Below are positions 9,901 to 17,235 of a stretch of DNA of 61,198 bases, piece by piece (within the stretch, counting starts at the first letter, position 1; the number at the start of each line of letters is the position of its first letter). The notes under the pieces were generated by a model. It had not been told where the DNA came from. It did not search any database and saw only the letters and a list, made by a program, of their open reading frames with translations. The DNA is from Lachnospiraceae bacterium (GTDB taxonomy: Bacteria > Bacillota > Clostridia > Lachnospirales > Lachnospiraceae), in the NCBI GenBank assembly GCA_017557525.1, contig JAFYYN010000055.1:1-61198 (forward strand), read 5' to 3'. The position numbers were made by a program, and so were the translations under genes.

Positions 9901-11107
9901 TACTTAAGCAATCCACAGTTATTCCACCCAAGTATCTATGAGATCTGTCGGAACCTATGATGCTGGCAATAATAGACCTGTTGGCAGTAGAACTTAAAGT
10001 AAGAGGAGAAACAATCAAAAATCTATAGTTTTTTACATCATTAGTAACAGGATTTGAAGTACGCTTATATGATACAGCAGTATTTACAATATTTGTCAAA
10101 TCTGCTGATGATGCTCCTGCATCTGCAATAGTTTTACCAAATCCATCATCAGTCATACATACAAGGGTTCCGTTATTTCTATTTACTGATGATCCGGAAA
10201 CTGCTGTATCATTTTTGAAATCAAATATCCAATCCACCTGTGAAGATAAAGTCGAGTTGCCATCTTTACTTCCGTATCCCTGAATTTTTACATTTGAATT
10301 ATCCAAAAAATAAGGATAGAGAGCAGCCTCACTCCAAATAGCATTTTTGTAACTCGGATCAAACACAGTACCATTTAATGGTCTTCCATCAGATTTTTTA
10401 TTATCAAAACCAACTCCGATTATAGAGCCATCTGTTTCATCGATACCCCAATAATAACCATTCTGAGCAATATACAATCCATAGAATGTCGCAGGATTTA
10501 ATTCTTCAAGCATCAGGAAAAGCTTAAATGCGGCATTATTAGTTCCCATTATACCATCTGCTGCCGGGTCGATAAAATCAGCATCGTTACACTGATCATC
10601 ATATCTTGCTGTATAGAAAGCATACCAGGTTTTGTTGGACTTGCTGATATCTGTACCTATGCTCTTGTCGATGACAAAGGGAGTAGGATCGCATCCAACA
10701 CCTGCGATCTTCTTAAAAATCTTGTAAGCCCATTCCCAATCTAATGTTACATCATTAAAGGTTTTTCCGGTAATCTTACCACCCGTACCTGTCTGATTAA
10801 TAACTATTAAATCAGCACTTGCTATTAAAGCGTCTGACAACTCATTAGGCTGAACAGTTGTTACAGAAACAGATGATATAGCACCATCTATCTGATTGTT
10901 ATAAGCTGTCATAAAGCTGTCCTTGATCAGATTAAACTGTTGTAGCTTAGATTCGGAACTGTCAGGAACCAGTTCTAAGACTTGAAAGTTAATGCCTGCT
11001 TTTGCCTGAGTCGCATTTGAAAAATCAAACAAACGGATTCCTGCAAACAGAGAAACGACCATTGCCATAACAAGTACTACTGACAACGTTTTCTTCAATC
11101 TTCTCAT
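6935..11107 (-). CDS. Large secreted pilus-operon protein (DUF5057-like), candidate tip adhesin
   Basis: A 1,390-residue exported protein at the 3' end of the pilus operon. I choose the ATG at 11107 because GGAGGAGAT sits just upstream and the protein then starts with a basic, hydrophobic signal peptide (RRLKKTLSVV... ending near AKA). I recognise it as resembling the DUF5057 proteins annotated in Lachnospiraceae; no enzyme motif is visible. The mature protein is rich in Asn, Ser, Thr and Asp and looks mostly beta-structured. An EF-hand-like calcium loop, DYNSDGVFN, occurs around residues 590-600. There is no sortase motif or C-terminal membrane anchor, so attachment may be through the minor pilins encoded just upstream. 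By position and size it could be the functional counterpart of PilY1/PilC adhesins, but there is no evident homology; that role is inference. Confidence 0.6.
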   Translation of the reverse strand: MRRLKKTLSVVLVMAMVVSLFAGIRLFDFSNATQAKAGINFQVLELVPDSSESKLQQFNLIKDSFMTAYNNQIDGAISSVSVTTVQPNELSDALIASADLIVINQTGTGGKITGKTFNDVTLDWEWAYKIFKKIAGVGCDPTPFVIDKSIGTDISKSNKTWYAFYTARYDDQCNDADFIDPAADGIMGTNNAAFKLFLMLEELNPATFYGLYIAQNGYYWGIDETDGSIIGVGFDNKKSDGRPLNGTVFDPSYKNAIWSEAALYPYFLDNSNVKIQGYGSKDGNSTLSSQVDWIFDFKNDTAVSGSSVNRNNGTLVCMTDDGFGKTIADAGASSADLTNIVNTAVSYKRTSNPVTNDVKNYRFLIVSPLTLSSTANRSIIASIIGSDRSHRYLGGITVDCLSMSNFINVSEPLSDKYDCIYFTGDGSKYCILGDELSLVRAKYWEGDTDYNTYAKWVLDKNSYTSGIDLTEAKRDELLNFDGIILNDTTNPTDGTLAASFLSGYSTGFDASTIIGSINTANPIGLQLISTPNLYTSRTNFDFLDENGGYSYQSDDVTIGNYSNYINDSAHPNRYSLDFKFTAKATGTYTVKIYVDYNSDGVFNTTPGGYDSNKQRVGGELVKSTSVTLPTTDGDMVASVSANPVPSGYVGPVTWKFEIEKDGHTASEIGFSACRRTSDKGIQTVHLLQIVPVDDKGQWGASTQRYNISMLLPTKEEIFNANWGHKNISGTFSLGNIQSYSTKKGDGELDSIKKYFSGYISTDIVGSATPDPITWDDSIRSSQILSNIGLYYYFMDKQKDYDITVTRMSVDEFNTKVGSDPAQITKNDSTKRIMYPEKIGFENVTMYNYIHTGINNLTAEQKTAIANEIRTDIPASVGKDVNLDLIFTSEGWNVKATYTNDSGSTESKEGWTYADFLKERLNGYTGSTWEKEIKATDDEGYIIRLSIDSANNVTVSKNKAPVETTQTISCDLLMFGFCIDMQDIDHNGVILIRDHIANGNPVFIGKGAVSPLGDNELAQEIRGLVGMDRFNVAVNAGDSKSSRPASETYSLESYKSGDKYLFQGLTKYYSLTIDNTMSSAMETNKTVLSNYPYKIPDKFKCTAGNPNFYQLNLDYDTSKAERTVVAFAKHLNGSTNWGDTRNTYYVYKKDNVTFSCIGHNSDKVDGSQRGGIFTLPESALLVNALIAGSQRQIKGNSQNGFVECTDPDSSSTVVNGTSGTGKTYKDFVYVDYDGTKTGMTGSSSAPIDNPYIVEKDGILCRKIPYEATVATTAEIAIYKSYDKTSKSGQILPITIEKVKDDGTTEAMTNNGTDYHYNITNGTTYYLYVPIQDSGFEKLVTDAGMNASVADGLGLTARDDFKLDLVVTTDGDNTKQEYNELTIVRRGMFIIN

Positions 11108-11178
11108 AATCTCCTCCATGTTTAACAATTAACAACGAGTTACTATTGTTACTGTAATGCTCATATGCATCACATAAA

Positions 11179-11838
11179 TTACTTTATTCTAATATTTCTT
11201 GAAAGGACATTTATATTTGAGCTAAAGTCCTTATCTGCATAACTAAACTCTAAAGTTCCTGATATCAACGAACCATTAGGCTGAATCTGGGGATCATTTA
11301 TATTCATAGCTGTTACATTCTTTGCTATAAGCTGATACTTGTCACCTACGATACCGTAATAATAATTATCTCTTACAGCAGTAAGCATAGGTGGTACTGC
11401 CCATTTATAACCACCACTGATAGCAGAGGGATCACCGGGTATCATTAGCCCCGCAGGTACTTTTGCATATCTAAGTACCCCAACATCTTCACCATGTACT
11501 TTCTCAAATAGAATAAAATATGTACAATACTCATTTATGGATGCTCCTTCAGCATTATCTCTTGCGTAAATCCATAAAAGTTGAAGATCATATGTAACGC
11601 CGTCTATTGTTTTCTGTTCAGTGGCTTTGGTGCCATATGCTTGCGCCTCAAGAAACAACTCCGTTAAAAAGGTGTTAGCGGTTACTGCTTCTTCCTGAAG
11701 TCTCGCACTGGTGTCAACGGTTTTATATGCTGTCCTAGACGTATTCATAAACACACCAACACCCAGCATCAAAATACCTGTGATAAGTACGGCTACAACC
11801 ATTTCAACAAGCGAGAAACCATTATTATTCATTTTCAT
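11179..11838 (-). CDS. Minor pilin, PilW-like
   Basis: A 219-residue prepilin. The short positively charged leader ends in NNNG followed by FSLVE, the type III signal with Gly(-1) and Glu(+5), and a hydrophobic helix of about 20 residues continues (MVVAVLITGILML). The C-terminal domain is a predicted beta-rich head containing a few Tyr-rich loops. Processing by the prepilin peptidase encoded at 19.6-20.4 kb is expected. A good Shine-Dalgarno (GGGAGGTG) precedes the start. It lies 18 bases after the next minor pilin gene and before the large secreted protein, consistent with a priming or tip complex. The PilW-like label rests on size, order and N-terminus only. Confidence 0.75.
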   Translation of the reverse strand: MKMNNNGFSLVEMVVAVLITGILMLGVGVFMNTSRTAYKTVDTSARLQEEAVTANTFLTELFLEAQAYGTKATEQKTIDGVTYDLQLLWIYARDNAEGASINEYCTYFILFEKVHGEDVGVLRYAKVPAGLMIPGDPSAISGGYKWAVPPMLTAVRDNYYYGIVGDKYQLIAKNVTAMNINDPQIQPNGSLISGTLEFSYADKDFSSNINVLSRNIRIK

Positions 11839-11856
11839 ACATTCACCTCCCGCTTA

Positions 11857-12426
11857 TCACTCATCAAGATAACATCTACCTGTAACAGGAACTATTATTA
11901 GATTCTTTGTTTCTGAAGTACCCTCAATTTCTAAATTATCACAAGGACCAAATTTAGTTTCTCCTCCCCACTCTAATGCTGTAGAAGTTATAGCTCCGGT
12001 ACCTTTTTCATAATAAAATCTAATTTTATAATTTGTAGCAGATGAACCATCGTGAGGTTCGAATTCAGAACCTGTTGTATCAGTATGAATAGAGAACTTG
12101 AGTTTTAATATGTCACTGCAAATCTTATCATCGGAAATTACCGTTCCATCATCAACGATATCAACATAATAATATCCGTTCTTCTCAAAAAACTCAACAA
12201 AAACGGATGCAGATCCTAAAGAGGTGGCTTCTTTTTTTCCCATCGCGCGGGTTCTGGCCTGTTTCATAGCATTCATTACCGTTTGTGCTGCAGTACTTAC
12301 TCTGGCATTATGTACAGAAGAAAAACCCGCTACTGCTATTCCAGAGAGAATACCAAGTATAAGAACAGCTACTATCAGTTCAACCAAACTGAAACCATTA
12401 TTATCTCCCCTTATCTTTTTCCTCAT
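11857..12426 (-). CDS. Minor pilin, FimT/GspH-like
   Basis: A 189-residue prepilin with leader MRKKIRGDNNG and mature N-terminus FSLVELIVAVLILG, giving Gly(-1) and Glu(+5). The helix is followed by an NAMKQARTRAM segment typical of the alpha-1 C region in FimT/GspH-type pseudopilins, then a beta-rich head. It is co-directional and closely packed with the other minor pilin genes (45-base gap upstream). Such proteins sit at the tip and prime fibre assembly. A GAGGAGA ribosome binding site precedes the start. Confidence 0.75.
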   Translation of the reverse strand: MRKKIRGDNNGFSLVELIVAVLILGILSGIAVAGFSSVHNARVSTAAQTVMNAMKQARTRAMGKKEATSLGSASVFVEFFEKNGYYYVDIVDDGTVISDDKICSDILKLKFSIHTDTTGSEFEPHDGSSATNYKIRFYYEKGTGAITSTALEWGGETKFGPCDNLEIEGTSETKNLIIVPVTGRCYLDE

Positions 12427-12471
12427 ACACTATCTCCTCTTAATGTACATGTTGGCCAAGCCGAACATTTA

Positions 12472-14925
12472 TTAACCAATCTTTGAATAGTTAGTAGTAT
12501 CAAGTCTTACAAGGTCATCAGAACCAAGACTTCCACCCGCTCCACCTGAACCACTTGCAATACCAAAGATGCGTCTTAAAATAGTATTACCATTTGCTTT
12601 TGTTTCTTCCTCGCCTTCAGCATTAGTAAATGTAATCTCGTCAGAATCATTATTCCAAACTACATCAAGAAGTGCACGGAACTCAGAAATATATTCAACC
12701 GTAACATCTGAACTATCGGTCTTACTGGTCTTAGTTCTCTTGTAATTTGCAAAGCAGTTATAATTTCCTGTACCGTTAAATGTTACAGTACCTTTAGCTA
12801 TAACTATGCCATTGAAAGCAGAATTGATAGTTACATTTCCGGGTGATACAACAACGTACTTCTTATTAGGATTAGGATTAAGTGAAATATTGCTTCCTAC
12901 TACCAATTCATATGTCCATCCGGATTCAGGTGAGCCATACTGGTTTAGTACTGATCCGCTATATTCATATTCTGAGTCTCCCCAACTATTCATACCATAA
13001 AGCGGATATGACCTCTGTGCGCCTGAAGCTACGTCTATACCTTCAAGTGAAGAACCTGATTTGAACATTGTATTAATCAAATCTGTTCCAACGGTTGTAT
13101 CGCTCTTGTTAAGAGTTGTCTTAAGTCCTTTGTACCAGTTTTTGTATTTATTGCAATCATCGGAATCATTTGAATTCCAATTAGAATTAATATGTTTATA
13201 ACTACCCAAATCATAAATGATAGAGTTTCCTTTCATTCTGATCTTACTTAAATCATAGGATCCATCATCTTTAACCGGAAGTTTGGTTATAGTTCCCTTG
13301 CTTAAATCTAAAGTTCCATCACTCTTAACAGGTAGGTTATTCATCATGTATAACTTATTAATTAGATTCTCTTCCGTACCGGATTTAGCAAGAAGCCTAT
13401 TAAAGTATTTTACTGCCTGCTCTGTGCTTTTGAAATCCCAGTATACATAGAAATATTCCGGCTTAGAGGTATCGTTTACATATCTTACGCCTGCACTCTT
13501 AAATATATCTGTACCAAGTACCTGATCAAGATCAGAAACCTCAAGTAGAGACTTTAACTGACCTAACTGGATATTAGAAGAACTGAAGGTTGCAAACTCG
13601 CTGGCAGTCATAGGATTCCTTCCTATCCCTGTAATCCAACTACCGGGTATAAGATAAAGAGGCTGAACTGATTTATATGTCAGTGATTCACCCTGTACAA
13701 AATATCTACAGCTTATATCTGCCATCATACCAGCTATTGAAGGAACCTGAGTATATGCTGTTCCCGCAAATTTAATCATGGATGCTTGAGAAAGATCCAT
13801 CTGCGCATTAATACCATTTATAACTATTGAACTGCTCTTCTCATGGTCACTAACATCTCCAGCCGACTTCTGACTTGAACTGAATCCAACAAGGGATCCC
13901 CCTGAAGTCATACTAAACTTAGCATTATCTCCCTCAACTGAGATGTCATCTTCAAGATATATCTCAGAAGAGGTTGCTGTCATATTAGCTAGTCCTTCTA
14001 TTTTCAGGTTACCAACCCATAAGTTGCCATTATCCGCATCGGTAACTTCGGTAAATTCATCTTCTTTTACATCATTATAAGGAAGAGCAAGTTTGCCAAA
14101 ATTAAGATTTCCATTAGAAACATCCATTATACCGCCACAGATAACATACTTTGAATTTACAACAACAGTATCTGTGTGTATTGATGTACTGCTCATCCAG
14201 AAATTCAGATTATCCTTGGCGTAAAGACTTCCATTAATCGTACCTGCCATAGCACCATACTGAATATCAGCACCGCTTAAAGCGATAAACTTATCTATTT
14301 CATATGGGAAATCTTTCTCTGTGCCGCCCCACTTTAGCTTAGGCATAATAGAGTCAAAAGTAAGGCTTGTATTGATTATTGTCTGATAATCTTTACCGTT
14401 AAGAAAATCAATAGTGATGTCATTAAGAGTAAGTGTATCTTTATCATATCCACTGGCACCAAATGTTATCTTTACAGAGTCGGTTCCGTACTCACCGCCT
14501 GCATATGTACTGTATTCAGCAGGATGTGAAGTGTCTGTCGTAAATTTCCCATAGGTGATGATCTGTGGAGTAAGTGCAGCTAATTTAGTAGGCGTCAGTT
14601 CCTGTGAAAGATACTCACTGAATTTCTCCCTGTAAATACTCTCCATATCTACACTTCCATAGATAGCCATTTCCTGAAGGACGTCAGCGTACGCCTTTGT
14701 AGCAGCACCATTTGCTATCTTCTGAAAATACATTTTCAGGTCATCAACAAAGTCTTCAGTATCATAGAAGTTTTTTGAAGTGTCTCTGGTCATCGTAACA
14801 TTATTGTTATTACCTACTGTCATAAGAAGAACAGCAGCAGATATGATGCCGACAAAAAGCATACAAACAATAACAAGCACGAGAGATGCACCTCTGTTGT
14901 CCACTCTGTCTCCGATTTTTAACAT
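12472..14925 (-). CDS. Very large minor pilin lacking Glu5, PilX/GspK-like
   Basis: An 817-residue protein with a prepilin-like N-terminus: DNRG followed by ASLVLVIVCMLFVGII. Glu at +5 is absent (Leu is found there), as is usual for GspK/PilX-type tip subunits. The remaining ~770 residues are far larger than a normal pilin head and appear beta-rich, with repeated short strands, many Asn/Ser/Gly turns and motifs such as LEDDISVEGDNAKF, suggestive of a beta-solenoid-like surface domain. A Gly/Ser segment (GSGGAGGSLGSDD) lies near the C-terminus. The AAAGGAGA ribosome binding site is strong. Located between PilV-like and FimT-like genes, it is best read as a tip subunit with an added adhesive or structural domain. 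Confidence 0.65.
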   Translation of the reverse strand: MLKIGDRVDNRGASLVLVIVCMLFVGIISAAVLLMTVGNNNNVTMTRDTSKNFYDTEDFVDDLKMYFQKIANGAATKAYADVLQEMAIYGSVDMESIYREKFSEYLSQELTPTKLAALTPQIITYGKFTTDTSHPAEYSTYAGGEYGTDSVKITFGASGYDKDTLTLNDITIDFLNGKDYQTIINTSLTFDSIMPKLKWGGTEKDFPYEIDKFIALSGADIQYGAMAGTINGSLYAKDNLNFWMSSTSIHTDTVVVNSKYVICGGIMDVSNGNLNFGKLALPYNDVKEDEFTEVTDADNGNLWVGNLKIEGLANMTATSSEIYLEDDISVEGDNAKFSMTSGGSLVGFSSSQKSAGDVSDHEKSSSIVINGINAQMDLSQASMIKFAGTAYTQVPSIAGMMADISCRYFVQGESLTYKSVQPLYLIPGSWITGIGRNPMTASEFATFSSSNIQLGQLKSLLEVSDLDQVLGTDIFKSAGVRYVNDTSKPEYFYVYWDFKSTEQAVKYFNRLLAKSGTEENLINKLYMMNNLPVKSDGTLDLSKGTITKLPVKDDGSYDLSKIRMKGNSIIYDLGSYKHINSNWNSNDSDDCNKYKNWYKGLKTTLNKSDTTVGTDLINTMFKSGSSLEGIDVASGAQRSYPLYGMNSWGDSEYEYSGSVLNQYGSPESGWTYELVVGSNISLNPNPNKKYVVVSPGNVTINSAFNGIVIAKGTVTFNGTGNYNCFANYKRTKTSKTDSSDVTVEYISEFRALLDVVWNNDSDEITFTNAEGEEETKANGNTILRRIFGIASGSGGAGGSLGSDDLVRLDTTNYSKIG

Positions 14926-14980
14926 TGTTGTCTCCTTTCCATATAAATCCCGTTATACTTTTTTACATTAATTAACTCTA

Positions 14981-16312
14981 TCATGATGTGATTACATCTA
15001 CCATTGTAGAGTTTTTTGTTGATCTTAACTCACTATCTGAATCATAGACCTGAATCTTCAGATCGTACATTTTCTTAATCTTATCTGTATTTGTAGCATC
15101 TCGTATAATATTAGTGGATACTGGAATAGCTGACGCACTCCCATCTATCTCCACAGGAACTATATCATTAAACTGATTATAAAATTTCACAGCTCCAGTA
15201 GTTGCTTTAAAATGATATTTCATTTTCCCGGAATGTTTTAGCGAGCCATCAGCATTAAAGTCCTTCTGCGAAATCTGCTTACATATAGTATAGAAAGACA
15301 TATCCTCAGGAATATCTTTTTCTATCTGAATGATTTCTTCGGGAGATCCTGCGTTTATATTATTAAGATTATATTTATAGGTAGTATTACCTTCCTCATC
15401 AGTTACCTCATCAATACTGTAATTCAATACTGAGTAGAATAATAATATTGCATCAGGTGCTACTGCACTTTTTCTGTATTCACAACTGGGTGTCTCAGGA
15501 ACCTTAAATACTCCTCCGTTATGGGTTGCCCCCTCAAACGGGATCGAATTTAAACAGTTATAAATAATCTGTTTCTCTATCTTGTACTGTCCGGCATGCT
15601 TTTTATCTTCAGCTGATGCTGTGTCCGGTAGAGTATCCGGCAACTTTGAAATTTTTACAAAAGTAGTTTTCTTTTTTATCCAACTTTTCGCAATCGCGAA
15701 TCTCTCACTATCGGTTTTACCCTCAAAGTAGTTTGTGATATTCTCAGGTATCGCTTCGGCAGCTTTAACAATTTCCTTAATGTTTTCTTCATCCTGGTTC
15801 TCGGCCAGATTGACCCTTAAAGCCTGGCCATTTGAAATTTCCGAAATAACAGAATACCCATCAAGTGAATTCTGAGCAGGTATAGGCGTAGTACCTCCCT
15901 CAGGAATCGTAGGCTCATAAGGGGTATTATCAAAGCTAAACTTTGCAGTATATACTTTAGTACCTTCCTTTATCCCGCTAATAATAAATGCATTCGTTAA
16001 AGATGTATCCTTTTGTAGTTTTGCTCCAGAACCAGCCTCAGGGAAATCAACAATTCCTCCGACTGCAGTAGGCGAATGATCTATATAATCATTAAGTCCC
16101 TGTATTCCGTAAGCTTTAACTACTTCCATGCAGTTTGTAGCCACTGTTTCAGCATACAATTCAGATTCAGATTTAATATTTGCTTTCAAAGCCACATTTA
16201 AACTCATAAGCAATGGTACAAATACAATTCCAACAATCAATACGCTAACTATAATTTCAATCAAAGTAGACCCACGATTGTCAGTTCTTAACCTCAATTC
16301 TCGGCTGACCAT
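14981..16312 (-). CDS. Large minor pilin, PilV-like
   Basis: A 443-residue prepilin. The leader ends in DNRG and the mature protein starts STLIEIIVSVLIVGIVFVP, retaining Glu(+5). After the N-terminal helix the sequence ESELYAETVATNCMEVVKAYG resembles PilV/GspI-type pseudopilins. The head is about 400 residues, twice the usual size, with lysine- and glutamate-rich stretches. A strong AAAGGAGAG site precedes the start. It follows a 161-base gap containing a stable hairpin, so its expression may be set apart from that of the inner-membrane alignment genes pilM/N/O. Confidence 0.7.
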   Translation of the reverse strand: MVSRELRLRTDNRGSTLIEIIVSVLIVGIVFVPLLMSLNVALKANIKSESELYAETVATNCMEVVKAYGIQGLNDYIDHSPTAVGGIVDFPEAGSGAKLQKDTSLTNAFIISGIKEGTKVYTAKFSFDNTPYEPTIPEGGTTPIPAQNSLDGYSVISEISNGQALRVNLAENQDEENIKEIVKAAEAIPENITNYFEGKTDSERFAIAKSWIKKKTTFVKISKLPDTLPDTASAEDKKHAGQYKIEKQIIYNCLNSIPFEGATHNGGVFKVPETPSCEYRKSAVAPDAILLFYSVLNYSIDEVTDEEGNTTYKYNLNNINAGSPEEIIQIEKDIPEDMSFYTICKQISQKDFNADGSLKHSGKMKYHFKATTGAVKFYNQFNDIVPVEIDGSASAIPVSTNIIRDATNTDKIKKMYDLKIQVYDSDSELRSTKNSTMVDVITS

Positions 16313-16387
16313 ACAATCTCTCCTTTCATAACTTCTTACCGCATCTCCTCAAAATCCATTTTTCATCTTCATATAAAGATTCTTGAA

Positions 16388-16442
16388 AATATTCATATTC
16401 CAACCGAATTCCATATATGGTATTCGGTCGGATATAAATATT
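16388..16442 (-). promoter_or_regulatory. Long hairpin between pilO and the minor pilin genes
   Basis: Arms of about 21 bases (16388-16409 and 16422-16442) include the core CCGACCGAAT/ATTCGGTTGG on the minus strand and enclose a loop that contains CCATATATGG. No long T-run follows directly, so it is more likely an mRNA processing or stabilising structure or a weak attenuator than a full terminator. Confidence 0.6.
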
Positions 16443-16473
16443 TACATGAATATACCCCCCATATCCAAAAAGC

Positions 16474-17235
16474 CTACTCTTCTGAACTATTGTCTTCAGT
16501 ATTTTCGTTACTGATATTTTCAGACTGATTAATCACTGGATTAAACGTATTTTCTTCCCCCATTTCATCCTGTTCCTCGACTAAACTTGGTTCATAATTT
16601 TTAAATACATTTCCTATACCCAACTCTATATCTTCAAAAACAGGATCAACATAAACATGATTTTCATCTAAAACAGCATAAAGATTTATAGTCATAACCG
16701 TTCTAAGTCTGCCATTCTGCTGATTATACGATACATTAAAACTTTCAATATTCATCCTTTCAGGATATCCGTTAATAAAGTCAACAATTTTTTTTAGCTG
16801 TGTATATCCCGATTCTATTGTGATGTTTGAAGGACTAGTAATTAATTGTCTTTTAGGAACTTCGTTTTCATCTTTTTCTTCAGAAACATAAATAACAGTA
16901 GCATCGCTAAAAGAAATTGAATCAATCGTACATCCTACTTTATGGCACAAATCTATAACCGTTTTAATTGTTTTTTCTGGAGTAATACCCGGGCCATATT
17001 TTTCAAAAATGCTCTCACACATATCTTCAGCTAAATCAATTTTCTCTTGATAAAGAGAGCGCGATGCCATCTTTGTATTTAATTCATTTAATCTTTCCTG
17101 GAGACTTCTATTTTCATTCTCTATAGTTTCTGCTTTTTCTGCATTGGGTTTATATAAAAACTGGTAACTTACAAAAACAAGAATAGCAGCAATAACAACA
17201 GCCCCAAGTAGAATTTTTTGTCCTTCTACTTTCAT
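16474..17235 (-). CDS. PilO-like inner-membrane alignment protein
   Basis: A 253-residue bitopic protein: a short cytoplasmic N-terminus, one membrane helix (about residues 8-27), a coiled coil (about 30-75; ENENRSLQERLNELNTK) and a ferredoxin-like outer domain, the architecture of PilO/GspM. In T4P machines PilO pairs with PilN and links the platform to the outer parts of the system. The start codon overlaps the stop of the PilM-PilN gene (ATGA), showing translational coupling. The last 50 residues are acidic and probably disordered. Identification rests on architecture and position more than on sequence identity. Confidence 0.7.
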   Translation of the reverse strand: MKVEGQKILLGAVVIAAILVFVSYQFLYKPNAEKAETIENENRSLQERLNELNTKMASRSLYQEKIDLAEDMCESIFEKYGPGITPEKTIKTVIDLCHKVGCTIDSISFSDATVIYVSEEKDENEVPKRQLITSPSNITIESGYTQLKKIVDFINGYPERMNIESFNVSYNQQNGRLRTVMTINLYAVLDENHVYVDPVFEDIELGIGNVFKNYEPSLVEEQDEMGEENTFNPVINQSENISNENTEDNSSEE

